This document shows positions 33,503-41,182 of a stretch of 64,000 nt of DNA, in pieces. This DNA is from an uncultured Collinsella sp. (GTDB lineage: Bacteria > Actinomycetota > Coriobacteriia > Coriobacteriales > Coriobacteriaceae): contig UQIH01000001.1 in NCBI GenBank assembly GCA_900541145.1, positions 186,001-250,000 on the forward strand, given 5' to 3'. The stretch's first letter is position 1. The number at the start of each line of letters is the position of its first letter. Both the position numbers and the translations under genes were made by a program. Below the pieces are notes generated by a model. It saw only the letters and a list, made by a program, of their open reading frames with translations. It was not told the origin of the DNA and did not search any database.

Positions 33503-34267
33503 CTAGCAAATGACCTGCGTATGCTCCTCGATGGCGGCACGATCTTCGGCGGCGATGCCCGGCTCGCACACCACGGCGTCCAGGCTGTCCAGACGGCAGA
33601 AGGTGTAGAAGTCGCGCTTGCCAATCTTGCTGGAATCGGCGATCAGATAGCGCGAGTCGGCCTTGCTAAAGGCGAGCTGCTGGATGCGGCCCTCTTCCAT
33701 GTTAGACGTAGACACGTCGCCGTCCAAAATGCCGTTTGCGCCGATAAAGGCTGCGTCGATCCCCAGTGCGCGCAAGGTGTCCTCGGCCGTGGGGCCCACA
33801 AAGGCGGCAGTGCGGCGGCGGTACACGCCGCCCACCAGGCACAGTTCGCAGTCTTCGCGCGCCTCGAGCAGGTTAAACACCGAAAGCGAATTGGTCACAA
33901 TGCGCAGGCGAAACGCCGGCAGCATCGAGGCCATCTGCTCAACCGTGGTGCCCGTGCCCAAAAAGATGGTCGAGCCTTCCTCGATAAGCTCCACAGAACG
34001 GCGCGCAATCTGCAACTTTTCCTCGGCATGCTTCGTGCGCTTTTCGCTGTGCGAATACTCATGGCGCAGCATAGCGTGTGAACGGCTCTGTGCACTGCGG
34101 GCTCCGCCGTGCACGCGCTCGATCTCGCCCAGGCTCGCAAGCTCCTCAAGATCGCGGCGGATCGTCATATCCGAGACGCCCAGTGCGTCCGAGATCTCCT
34201 TGACCGAGACCGTGCCCTGTTCCTCGAGCAGCTGACGAACCTTATCCTGTCGCTCCGCCTTAATCAC
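33503..34267 (-). CDS. lacR: DeoR-family repressor, probable LacR
   Basis: A 254-aa DeoR-family protein: winged HTH (about 3-58, ending ERVHGGA) and DeoRC sensor (about 75-235; FLGTGTTVEQMA is the phosphate-binding loop). A GTG start at 34267 is chosen because GAGG lies 8 nt upstream; ATG 34294 has no RBS. LacR of Gram-positive lac PTS operons senses tagatose-6-P and represses lacABCDFEG. A direct repeat AAACA-GTAAC-GAACA at 34304-34318 upstream matches those at lacA and lacF. A truncated near-copy lies at 28803-29147. Confidence 0.85.
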   Translation of the reverse strand: MIKAERQDKVRQLLEEQGTVSVKEISDALGVSDMTIRRDLEELASLGEIERVHGGARSAQSRSHAMLRHEYSHSEKRTKHAEEKLQIARRSVELIEEGSTIFLGTGTTVEQMASMLPAFRLRIVTNSLSVFNLLEAREDCELCLVGGVYRRRTAAFVGPTAEDTLRALGIDAAFIGANGILDGDVSTSNMEEGRIQQLAFSKADSRYLIADSSKIGKRDFYTFCRLDSLDAVVCEPGIAAEDRAAIEEHTQVIC

Positions 34268-34303
34268 GATGAATCCTCGCCGTTCTTTGCGCACATATCA
34301 TTC

Positions 34304-34318
34304 AAACAGTAACGAACA
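34304..34318 (-). promoter_or_regulatory. Candidate LacR autoregulatory operator
   Basis: AAACA-GTAAC-GAACA, a 10-bp-period direct repeat, lies 37 bp upstream of the lacR GTG start. The same arrangement is found upstream of lacA (10475) and lacF (12399, 12480). Confidence 0.5.
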
Positions 34319-34473
34319 AATTGTATCAGACTCGTGCGCGTCAAAAATCAACGCCAGCACAGCTCCAATCATCACTTTTTTGAGAAAAATACCCCCTGCT
34401 TTAGTGGGGTGTAGTGATAATCTCGCCTGTTCGCGCTACAGTTTGTCCGAAATACCTCGATGTTAGGAACCAA

Positions 34474-35526
34474 ATGATCACTTCCGAGCTTTTCGGCACC
34501 GCGCCGTGCGGTACCCCCGTTCATTGTTACACCCTCAACGGGCCCGAGATCTGCGTTCGCATTATGGACTATGGCGCCACCGTGTTGGGCATCGACGTGC
34601 CCGACATCCCCGGCAACGCGCGCGATGTGGTGCTGGGCTTCGATAAGCTCGAGGATTACTTTGACAACCCCGCCTGCTTTGGCGCGACCATCGGACCTGT
34701 GGCCAACCGCACTGCAGGTGCCACGATCACCATCGCCGGCACGGACTGGCATATGCCCGCCAACGAGGGCACCAACAACCTGCACAGCGATCTTGAGCAT
34801 GGTCTGCACAAGCGCGTATGGGACGTTGAGCTCGACGAGGTCCACAATGCCGTGCGCATGACCACCTCGCTTGAGGACGGTGAGCTGGGCCTTCCCGGCA
34901 ACCGCACCTTTACGGCCGTGTTTACCGTGACGCGCACCGGTTGCTTCCGTATCGAATATGGCTGTGAGAGCGACCGCGCCACGTACGTGTCCATGACCAA
35001 CCACACGTACTTTAACCTTGCCGGTCACAACGCCGGCATGGACTGTGAGCACTTCTTTGTTGCTAACGCTGCCCACTACCTGCCCATCAACGAGCAGAAT
35101 ATCCCCACCGGAGAGATCGCTCCGGTCGAGGGCACGCCGTTTGACTTCCGTGAGCTGCGCCCCGTCGCGCCCGGCATGGAAGCCGACGACCCGCAGATTA
35201 AGCAGGCCCGTGGCTACGACCACTGCCTGTGCATCGATGGCTATCAGTACGGCCGTAATCTGCGCCGCGCGATGCACGTCGAGGAGATGTGGACCGGTCG
35301 CGAGCTGGACTACTACACCACCGCCCCGGGCGTGCAGCTCTACACCGGCAACTGGCTGGGCGACGAGCACGCCAAGGACGATGCTAACTATGGCTGGGGT
35401 GCCGGCTTTGCTCTCGAGGCCGAGATGTACCCCGACACGCCGCACCAGCCGTTGTTCCCGCAGGGCATTGTGGGCCCGGGTCACCCCTACAGCAATGTAA
35501 TCGAATACCACTTTATGAGGCACTAA
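34474..35526 (+). CDS. galM: Aldose 1-epimerase (galactose mutarotase)
   Basis: A 350-aa GalM-fold enzyme. The family phrases NRTAGATI, the catalytic His region HTYFNLAGH (about residues 173-181) and the downstream acidic position in GFALEAEMYPD (about 308-318) are present. It interconverts alpha- and beta-galactose before GalK. ATG 34474 follows AGGA at about 6 nt; the frame extends upstream to 34414 without an RBS. It is divergent from lacR and followed by a strong terminator. Confidence 0.9.
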   Translation: MITSELFGTAPCGTPVHCYTLNGPEICVRIMDYGATVLGIDVPDIPGNARDVVLGFDKLEDYFDNPACFGATIGPVANRTAGATITIAGTDWHMPANEGTNNLHSDLEHGLHKRVWDVELDEVHNAVRMTTSLEDGELGLPGNRTFTAVFTVTRTGCFRIEYGCESDRATYVSMTNHTYFNLAGHNAGMDCEHFFVANAAHYLPINEQNIPTGEIAPVEGTPFDFRELRPVAPGMEADDPQIKQARGYDHCLCIDGYQYGRNLRRAMHVEEMWTGRELDYYTTAPGVQLYTGNWLGDEHAKDDANYGWGAGFALEAEMYPDTPHQPLFPQGIVGPGHPYSNVIEYHFMRH

Positions 35527-35552
35527 GCCCACAACGCGACATATCGCACAGT

Positions 35553-35590
35553 AGCGCCCGCCGGCACCACCGCCGGCGGGCGCTTTGCTA
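35553..35590 (+). terminator. Terminator after galM
   Basis: The stem AGCGCCCGCCGGC / GCCGGCGGGCGCT around ACCACC. The T run is short. A near-identical stem terminates galKT at 8031. Confidence 0.8.
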
Positions 35591-35591
35591 C

Positions 35592-35622
35592 CTAGTCATT
35601 GGGGACGTTCTTAAATGACTAG
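35592..35622. repeat. GTCATTGGGG-family inverted repeat overlapping a gene 3' end
   Basis: CTAGTCATT…AATGACTAG is a near-palindrome around GGGGACGTTCTTA. The minus-strand reading supplies the last residues and stop codon of the EIIB-like gene (stop at 35611-35613). Related copies lie at 8075-8145 and 11787-11820. Confidence 0.7.
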
Positions 35623-36090
35623 TTGGATGGGGTCGGGATTGGAGCTGGGGAGGTAACGGATTTCTAGCTCTATGCCGAGTTCTTGTAGCTCTTTGAAGGC
35701 AGCGATGTCCGTATCGTCTACGGCGACTGCGGGCGTTATGGGGTGCTTGCCCTCCCCTGCCTGCATATGACCAATGCTGATCTTGGTGATCGGCACACCG
35801 CCCTTAACCAGCGCGAGCGCATCGGAGGGTGAGGCCACCATGATCAGAATCAATTGGCGAGGCGTTGCGGTATGAATGACGTCGATGGTCCTTTGCACCG
35901 AGAAAAACCGCGTCCAAACGCCTTCTGGCGCCGCCACCCTCATGGGTGCCCATTGGCGCGAATCTGCCGCGATCTCATCGTTGACGATTAGGACAAGGTT
36001 GGAACCCACGGCTTCGTTCCACAGCTCAACGTCTTGGCCGTAAATGAAACGGTCGTCGATGCGTGCGAGAAGAATCTTGGGTTGAGTCAT
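35611..36090 (-). CDS. Mannose/sorbose-class PTS EIIB-like protein lacking the active-site His
   Basis: A 159-aa protein aligning end to end with the EIIB at 45344-45826 (shared GSNLVLIVNDE, RFFSVQRTIDVI, LVKGGVPITKISIGHMQ, AAFKELQELGIELEIR). The active-site phrase RIDxRLVHGQV of EIIB reads RIDDRFIYGQD here: His17, the phosphorylated residue, is Tyr. It has no EIIA, EIIC or EIID beside it. It could be a decayed EIIB or a non-catalytic regulator. The C-terminus (…PIQLVI) is encoded inside a dispersed repeat. ATG 36090 has only a weak GGGG upstream; a TTG at 36141 is also in frame. Confidence 0.85.
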   Translation of the reverse strand: MTQPKILLARIDDRFIYGQDVELWNEAVGSNLVLIVNDEIAADSRQWAPMRVAAPEGVWTRFFSVQRTIDVIHTATPRQLILIMVASPSDALALVKGGVPITKISIGHMQAGEGKHPITPAVAVDDTDIAAFKELQELGIELEIRYLPSSNPDPIQLVI

Positions 36091-36247
36091 CGCTGCCCCA
36101 TTCTGTTTGAGACCCGTAAGAGCAAGACATCGCGTCTCCAATATTAGTGCATTTAAAGTGAGAAAAGCCGTCAGAACACTTGCGCGGATTTGCGATGTCC
36201 CGTATCATAGACAGCTGTTGACGCCTCAGTTGCGCCATCACATGGCC

Positions 36248-36323
36248 GCCAGCGTAGCTCAGTTGGTAGAGCACCGCTCTCGTAAAGCGGGGGTCACCGG
36301 TTCGAGCCCGGTCGCTGGCTCCA
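36248..36323 (+). tRNA. tRNA-Thr (anticodon CGT)
   Basis: 76 nt with encoded CCA. The acceptor stem GCCAGCG/CGCTGGC, D-loop AGTTGGTAGA, anticodon CGT at 36281-36283 in a CTCGTAA loop, and T-loop GGTTCGAGCCC are all present. A rho-independent terminator follows at 36336. Confidence 0.97.
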
Positions 36324-36335
36324 TTGCACAAGATA

Positions 36336-36357
36336 GCCGCCTTCGGGCGGCTTTTTT
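36336..36357 (+). terminator. Terminator after tRNA-Thr
   Basis: GCCGCC-TTCG-GGCGGC is followed by TTTTTT. Confidence 0.92.
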
Positions 36358-36424
36358 GTTGCTGATTTCGGGCGCGCTTCCGCCAATCCAAGCACAACGC
36401 CGCCGGAAACTCTCCTACTCAACA

Positions 36425-36472
36425 AAAGCCCCGCCAACCGCAATCCCCAAAGGAACCGCGTTCAGCGGGGCC
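36425..36472 (-). terminator. Probable terminator of the yhcH-family gene
   Basis: GCCCCGC at 36429 pairs with GCGGGGC at 36465. An inner CCGCAATCCCC/GGAACCGCG pairing is imperfect. AAAA on the plus side gives T's on the minus strand. Confidence 0.55.
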
Positions 36473-36531
36473 CAAGCGAGCTCCCCCAAGGGATAACGCT
36501 CGCAACACGAACAGCTCAGCCGAGCAGCGCG

Positions 36532-37005
36532 CTACTCCTCCCAGTAAGCATCTGCAAGCAGCTTAAAGCAAATCTTCTTGACCGGCTGCGCGCCATCGCC
36601 CTGGAACTCGAGCGTGGGCATGTGAGGCTCGCCGGCAACAAACAGCGCAAACTTGTCGTCAGCAAGATCGCCGGCGATCGAGGCGTCGGAATCGACCAGA
36701 TCGTAGTCGTCCTTCTCGTCAAACTCCTGAACCAGCGTCAGGCTGCCCGTGGCAACCTTAAAGGCCTCGCGACCCTCGACGTCGATCTGCAGGTCGTGAT
36801 AGCGCTGATGCGTCTCATAGTGAGCCTCGGCTTCGGGACGCGTCGTGGGAGCCATGACGTTCGCAAAGACCTTGTCGCCCAGAATCGGATGGCTGCCGAC
36901 CTCGAGCTTCGCCGGATCGTTCTCCTCGAGCCAGTCGATCAGCACGTCGAGGCCCTTGAGCATTCCACGGTACTCCTCGATATCGCCCAATGCACCGTAA
37001 ATCAT
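36532..37005 (-). CDS. YhcH/YjgK/YiaL-family protein (sugar anomerase-like)
   Basis: A 157-aa cupin-like protein of the YhcH/EbgC/NanQ family, full length. The conserved phrases ETHQRYHDLQIDVEG, the middle segment FDEKDDYDL and the C-terminal VKKICFKL are typical. Family members bind metal and act on sugars, for example opening or anomerising sialic acid. It lies downstream of lacC-2 and the nagA remnant in the same orientation, so a role in amino-sugar or galactose metabolism is likely but not shown. Confidence 0.85.
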   Translation of the reverse strand: MIYGALGDIEEYRGMLKGLDVLIDWLEENDPAKLEVGSHPILGDKVFANVMAPTTRPEAEAHYETHQRYHDLQIDVEGREAFKVATGSLTLVQEFDEKDDYDLVDSDASIAGDLADDKFALFVAGEPHMPTLEFQGDGAQPVKKICFKLLADAYWEE

Positions 37006-37037
37006 CTAAATCCCCTCTCGGATCGTTTCTTTGGCGG

Positions 37038-37190
37038 CTACTCGGCAAACGCATTACCGACGCTGTTGCCACCCACATGCGTCTCGACCAGGGTAAGGTC
37101 GGGATTGAACACGACAGTGTCGGCGTCGCGCCCCGGCATAATGCTACTGCACTTGTCGTCGACATGAGCTGGCAACCGATGCCGGGGCCG
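37038..37190 (-). pseudogene. 3' fragment of a second nagA
   Basis: Minus-strand translation gives about 45 codons ending in a proper stop (37038-37040): HVDDKCSSIMPGRDAD, then TLVETHVGGNSVGNAF. This matches the last 44 residues of NagA (39896-41065: HIEDKCGSIMPGRDAD … TLVETYVGGQSVGNAF). Nothing upstream of it is NagA; lacC-2 ends 13 bp away. It is therefore the scar of a deletion or duplication that once placed nagA here. Confidence 0.88.
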
Positions 37191-37202
37191 CAGCACAAGC
37201 TC

Positions 37203-38138
37203 CTACAGCTCGGTCACGACAACGCCGTTGTAAACCTCGTCCCAACGATCCATAACCAAGTGGCCAGTCATGGGATCCATGGCATTGAGTTTGCCGCAGG
37301 TGTTGGCGGTACGCAGCACCGTCTCGTCGTCGGCTCCGGCAGCAATCGCATGTGCGAAGCCGGCAATGGTCGAATCGCCAGAGCCCGTAGCGTTAACGGC
37401 GGGGATATCGGGGGTCTTGGCGCGGAACGCACGGCCATTGTGGAAGCCAACTGAGCCGGCAGCGCCCATGGATACGACGACCCAGGGGATATCGGAGAAG
37501 CGGGCGTCAGAGGCGAGCGCGGAACGGAGCTCGTCCACATCGTCGGTGGTAAAGCTCGTGCCCAGAAGGCCGTTAATTTCGGTCAGGTTAGGCTTAACCA
37601 GCTCAGGCTTGACCTCGGACTTGAGCGCAGCCTCAAGCGAGGCACCCGAGGTATCGAGCAGCACCTTGGCGCCGGCGTTCTCGGCAATGCCCGTGATCTT
37701 GGCATAGTAGTCCGCCTCGACGCCGCGGGGCAGCGAACCCGAGATGGTAACGACATCGGCCTTGCTCGCAAGCTCGGCGAACTTGGCGGTAAAGGCATCG
37801 AGCTCCTCGGGGGCAATCGTCGGGCCGCTCTCGAGCAGCTCGGTCTGGTTGCCGGCATGAAGGATATTGAGGCAGATGCGGGTCTCGCCCTTGATGGGCA
37901 CAAAATCATTCTTAATGCCGTTGGCATCCATGAGCTCGGCCATATAGGCGCCCATATGACCACCAAGCAGGCCGGTTGCCACGACATCGTCGCCCAGCTG
38001 GCCCAGGACGCGGGCCACGTTGAGGCCCTTACCGCCGGCGGTCTTTTCGGGCGTCACGCGGTTGACGTCGTCGATAATGAGCTCATCAAGCTGATAGCGC
38101 GTATCGACGGACGGGTTCATCGTAACGGTGAGGATCAT
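37203..38138 (-). CDS. lacC: Tagatose-6-phosphate kinase (PfkB family), copy 2
   Basis: A 311-aa close paralogue of the lacC at 8327-9262: same length, same TAGGKGLNVARVL substrate loop, same NATGSGDST catalytic loop, same VVVTEL C-terminus. ATG 38138 follows AAGGAG. It sits between a LacX-like gene and a nagA remnant, near agaS, so it probably phosphorylates tagatose-6-P from the GalNAc/galactosamine route rather than from lactose. 1-Phosphofructokinase activity cannot be excluded. Confidence 0.88.
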   Translation of the reverse strand: MILTVTMNPSVDTRYQLDELIIDDVNRVTPEKTAGGKGLNVARVLGQLGDDVVATGLLGGHMGAYMAELMDANGIKNDFVPIKGETRICLNILHAGNQTELLESGPTIAPEELDAFTAKFAELASKADVVTISGSLPRGVEADYYAKITGIAENAGAKVLLDTSGASLEAALKSEVKPELVKPNLTEINGLLGTSFTTDDVDELRSALASDARFSDIPWVVVSMGAAGSVGFHNGRAFRAKTPDIPAVNATGSGDSTIAGFAHAIAAGADDETVLRTANTCGKLNAMDPMTGHLVMDRWDEVYNGVVVTEL

Positions 38139-38197
38139 TTCTAGCTCCTTATCTCGCAGGCTCCTTATGCCTTGCAAAACGAATTGGCTACATGCGA

Positions 38198-39079
38198 CTA
38201 CAGAATCTCGATTGTGAACGAGCGCACGATGGTTTCTTTGGGCTTGGCGATAAGGCAGCCGCGCTTGTGCTCAAGCACGTCATCCTCATCGGAACAGGTC
38301 GAGAGGCCGCCCCAGGGTTCAACTGCCACAAAATCACCCTCGGGCTTGCTCCACACAATGAGGTACGGGAAGCCCTCAAAGCTCAGGCGAACGCCCTTGT
38401 CCTCGCCCTTTTTGGAAAGCGTGACCTGACGGCTCTCGAGCACGTCAAAGATGGTCTCCGCAAAATCGAAGAGCTCATGCGACAAAGGCAGCGTCTTTCC
38501 CACCATGGGGTTTTTGGAGCGCCTGTCCACATCAATCAATCCGGTCGAGGGAACGGCGGTGCAGAGCTCCGCAGCCTCGTCTTTCTCAAAACGCAACTCG
38601 TAGTCCGTATAGGACTCACCCTCGTCGAGCGGACACCTAAAGCCGGGGTGTCCACCGATAAAGAAAGGCATGTCCTCGGTGCCCTCGTTGGTAACCTCAT
38701 AGGAGACACGCACGGCGGCGTCCTCGAGCGTATAGCGGGCGACAAGTTTAAACGGATACGGATAATCGCTCAGCAGCGCGGCGTTATCCTCGGATGCCAG
38801 GCACATAGCCAGCTCGTTTGTGCTTTGGCTCAACAGCTTCCACTCCTGCTTGCGCGCAAAGCCGTGGCGGGCGAGCTTCACATGATGTCCGGCAAACGTC
38901 ATGGCGCTGTTATCGCGCAAACCTCCGCAAATCGGGAAGCAAATCGGTGCCTGGCCGGACCACACGGCGGGATCGCCCTGCCACAAGTACTCGCGACCTC
39001 CAGCCTCAATCGAGGTAAACGAGCCGCCGGCCGTGGAGACCTTGATAGAAATCGAATCGTTAGAGAGAGCGTATTCCAT
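38198..39079 (-). CDS. Aldose 1-epimerase-like protein (LacX-like)
   Basis: A 293-aa galactose-mutarotase-fold protein of the LacX/YihR-like group. The His pair in FIGGHPGFRCP (about 150) and the acidic residue in VEPWGG (about 255) fit the epimerase site. LacX is the last gene of the Lactococcus lac operon, and here it precedes lacC-2 by 59 nt. AAAGGATGG precedes ATG 39079; the frame is open further upstream but lacks an RBS there. It may anomerise a sugar or a sugar-phosphate. Confidence 0.85.
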   Translation of the reverse strand: MEYALSNDSISIKVSTAGGSFTSIEAGGREYLWQGDPAVWSGQAPICFPICGGLRDNSAMTFAGHHVKLARHGFARKQEWKLLSQSTNELAMCLASEDNAALLSDYPYPFKLVARYTLEDAAVRVSYEVTNEGTEDMPFFIGGHPGFRCPLDEGESYTDYELRFEKDEAAELCTAVPSTGLIDVDRRSKNPMVGKTLPLSHELFDFAETIFDVLESRQVTLSKKGEDKGVRLSFEGFPYLIVWSKPEGDFVAVEPWGGLSTCSDEDDVLEHKRGCLIAKPKETIVRSFTIEIL

Positions 39080-39235
39080 TGTCCATCCTTTCGAACAACT
39101 GCTTTTTGCTCGCAAGAACCCGTCTCGGCCCTGACCAAAGGACAAACCCGCACGTTCATCGATGCGTCCGGTTTCCCAGGCATGCAACGGGGTACCATAC
39201 AGACATTGATGCAATTACAGCTGAAAGGCCTTCTT

Positions 39236-39820
39236 ATGCGAACCATCATCCTTTATGCCTCACGCCACCACGGCAATACGAAAAAGCTCGTGGACGCCAT
39301 CGTCGAGGCGCACCCCGAAATCGATACCCTCGACGTGAAGTCACTCGGTAAAAACGAGTACCCCGACCTGCACGAATACCATCTAATCGGCGTCGCCACG
39401 GGCATTTATTACTCCGAGATCGACAAAGATATGGCGCGCGTGCTCACGAACGTGCTGCAGCCGCAGGACAAGGTGTTTGGCCTTATGACCTACGGTGGCA
39501 AAAACAAGTGGTACGGCAAGGATATCGATGGCATCTGCCGCATGAGGCAGGCCATCTTTATGGGTGTCTACGGCTGTCCCGGCTTTGATACGTGGGGGCC
39601 GTTCAAACTCACCGGCGGCGTCCAGAAGGGACACCCGACCGCTGAGGAAATTAAGGGCGCCGTCGACTTCTTCGACAAGATCGAAGACGAGTATGGCGAC
39701 ATCATCGTCGAAGAGTACACCAAGCGCGAGAAGCGTCTAGCATACGAAAAGGAGCATCCCGCGGGGGGCCTTGTGGCCGGCGTCAAGCGCACGGCAAAGA
39801 AGATCGCTAACAAGCTGTAA
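39236..39820 (+). CDS. Flavodoxin-family protein
   Basis: 194 aa. The N-terminal FMN-binding loop ASRHHGNTKKL (residues about 8-18) corresponds to the flavodoxin T/SxTGNT motif with His-His in place of the usual Thr/Ser-Gly. GIYYSEIDKDMARVL and MTYGGKNKWYG continue the fold, and the basic C-terminus (KRTAKKIANKL) is unusual. AAAGG lies 7 nt before ATG 39236; the longer open frame upstream is antisense to the LacX-like gene. It could be an electron carrier for the flavodiiron protein, but that is only inference. Confidence 0.85.
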   Translation: MRTIILYASRHHGNTKKLVDAIVEAHPEIDTLDVKSLGKNEYPDLHEYHLIGVATGIYYSEIDKDMARVLTNVLQPQDKVFGLMTYGGKNKWYGKDIDGICRMRQAIFMGVYGCPGFDTWGPFKLTGGVQKGHPTAEEIKGAVDFFDKIEDEYGDIIVEEYTKREKRLAYEKEHPAGGLVAGVKRTAKKIANKL

Positions 39821-39851
39821 CTGTTAAGGTGCTTTTGAGCGTTTAACCCAT

Positions 39852-39892
39852 ACGGCGGGTCCGAGCAGATTCGGGCCCGCCGTCTTTTTCTA
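39852..39892. terminator. Bidirectional terminator between flavodoxin and nagA
   Basis: ACGGCGGGTCCGA…TCGGGCCCGCCGT is followed by CTTTTTC. It serves the + strand flavodoxin and lies at the nagA stop. Confidence 0.8.
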
Positions 39893-39895
39893 TCG

Positions 39896-41065
39896 TTAAT
39901 CGGTAAAGGCGTTGCCGACGCTCTGGCCGCCAACATACGTCTCGACGAGGGTGAGCTCATGGTCGAACACGACAAAGTCGGCGTCGCGACCCGGCATGAT
40001 GCTGCCGCACTTATCCTCGATGTGCGCAGAGCGAGCCGGCACCTCGGTTGCCATGCGAATGGCGATATCGGCGCTGGCGATGCCCCAGTCGACGATGTTC
40101 TTGACGCCCTGGGCAAGCGTGAGCACCGAGCCGGCAATGCTTTTGCCGTCGGCGAGCCAGCACAGGTTGTCCTTCATGATGACGTCCATGCCACCACTGG
40201 TGTAGCTGCCCTCGGGCATGCCGCCGCAGCCCAGGCAGTCGGTGATGAGCACCGTGTGCTGCCAGCCCTTTGCCTGCAGCAGTGCCTTGATGGCGGCAGG
40301 GTTTACGTGCTTGCCGTCACAGATGATCTCGGCGTAGGTCTCGGGCGTGGACATGGCAGCACCCACGACACCGGGCTCACGGTGATGCAGACCGCGCTGG
40401 CCGTTATAGGTATGCGTAAAGCAGCTGGCACCGGCATTGATAGCGGCGATGCACTCATCGTAGGTGGCGTCGGAGTGACCGATGCTGGTCACCACGCCCT
40501 TGGCGTTCAGAGCAGCCGCATAAGCAGCGGCACCGTCGCGCTCGGCGGCCATGGCGCTCTTAACGATGCGACCGCCCGCAGCCTCCTGCCACTGGTCGAA
40601 AACCTCCTCGGAGGGGTCAATCAGGTAAGCGGGGTTCTGCGCGCCCACGTGCTTCATGGTAAAGAAGGGGCCCTCCAGGTAGATGCCCTGAATGCGGGCA
40701 CCGCAGAAGTCGGGGCCGCGGCCCTCGTCCGCCTTGGCGATAGCAGCGCAGGCGTCCTTGATCTGTTCGACGCCATCGGTGAACGTCGTGGGCAGCCAGC
40801 TGGTGGTACCGCGACGGGCGAGCTCGGTTGAGCTGATATCGATGCCCTCGGGATCGTTATCGGTAGTTGAGTGGTTGTAGAAGCCATGGATGTGAGTATC
40901 GACCATACCCGGTGCGATCCACGATCCCGTGTAGTCCTTAATCTCGCAAGAGGGCTCGTCGGCCTGCCAGGCGCCAAAAACGCCATCCTCGACCATAAGA
41001 TAGCCGCCCAGTTGCGGGCCTGCCGGCAAGAAGAACTTGTCAGCCTTAATTGCGTACGTGCTCAT
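39896..41065 (-). CDS. nagA: N-acetylglucosamine/N-acetylgalactosamine-6-phosphate deacetylase
   Basis: A 389-aa amidohydrolase-fold deacetylase. The metal-site phrase DTHIHG (about 57-62), IYLEGPFF (Glu near 130), SIGHSDAT (His near 197) and THTYNG (His near 219) are all present. It converts GlcNAc-6-P or GalNAc-6-P to the amino-sugar phosphate and acetate. ATG 41065 has AAGGAG 5 nt upstream; a GTG two codons earlier is less likely. With agaS, a GntR regulator and a mannose-class PTS next door, GalNAc is the likelier substrate. A second partial nagA lies at 37038. Confidence 0.93.
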   Translation of the reverse strand: MSTYAIKADKFFLPAGPQLGGYLMVEDGVFGAWQADEPSCEIKDYTGSWIAPGMVDTHIHGFYNHSTTDNDPEGIDISSTELARRGTTSWLPTTFTDGVEQIKDACAAIAKADEGRGPDFCGARIQGIYLEGPFFTMKHVGAQNPAYLIDPSEEVFDQWQEAAGGRIVKSAMAAERDGAAAYAAALNAKGVVTSIGHSDATYDECIAAINAGASCFTHTYNGQRGLHHREPGVVGAAMSTPETYAEIICDGKHVNPAAIKALLQAKGWQHTVLITDCLGCGGMPEGSYTSGGMDVIMKDNLCWLADGKSIAGSVLTLAQGVKNIVDWGIASADIAIRMATEVPARSAHIEDKCGSIMPGRDADFVVFDHELTLVETYVGGQSVGNAFTD

Positions 41066-41127
41066 ATGCACTCCTTGCTTCTAAAGCAGTTGACTGTAGT
41101 GATGCTTATACCCAGCTCACGTAAAAC

Positions 41128-41167
41128 AAAAAGCGCCCGCCCGCCGTTATGAGCGGACGGGCGCCCT
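41128..41167 (-). terminator. Terminator downstream of agaS
   Basis: GCGCCCGCCCGCCGT / GCGGACGGGCGCC with AAAAA on the plus side (T's on the minus strand), 16 bp past the agaS stop. Confidence 0.8.
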
Positions 41168-41182
41168 TACAGGGGGACGCGA

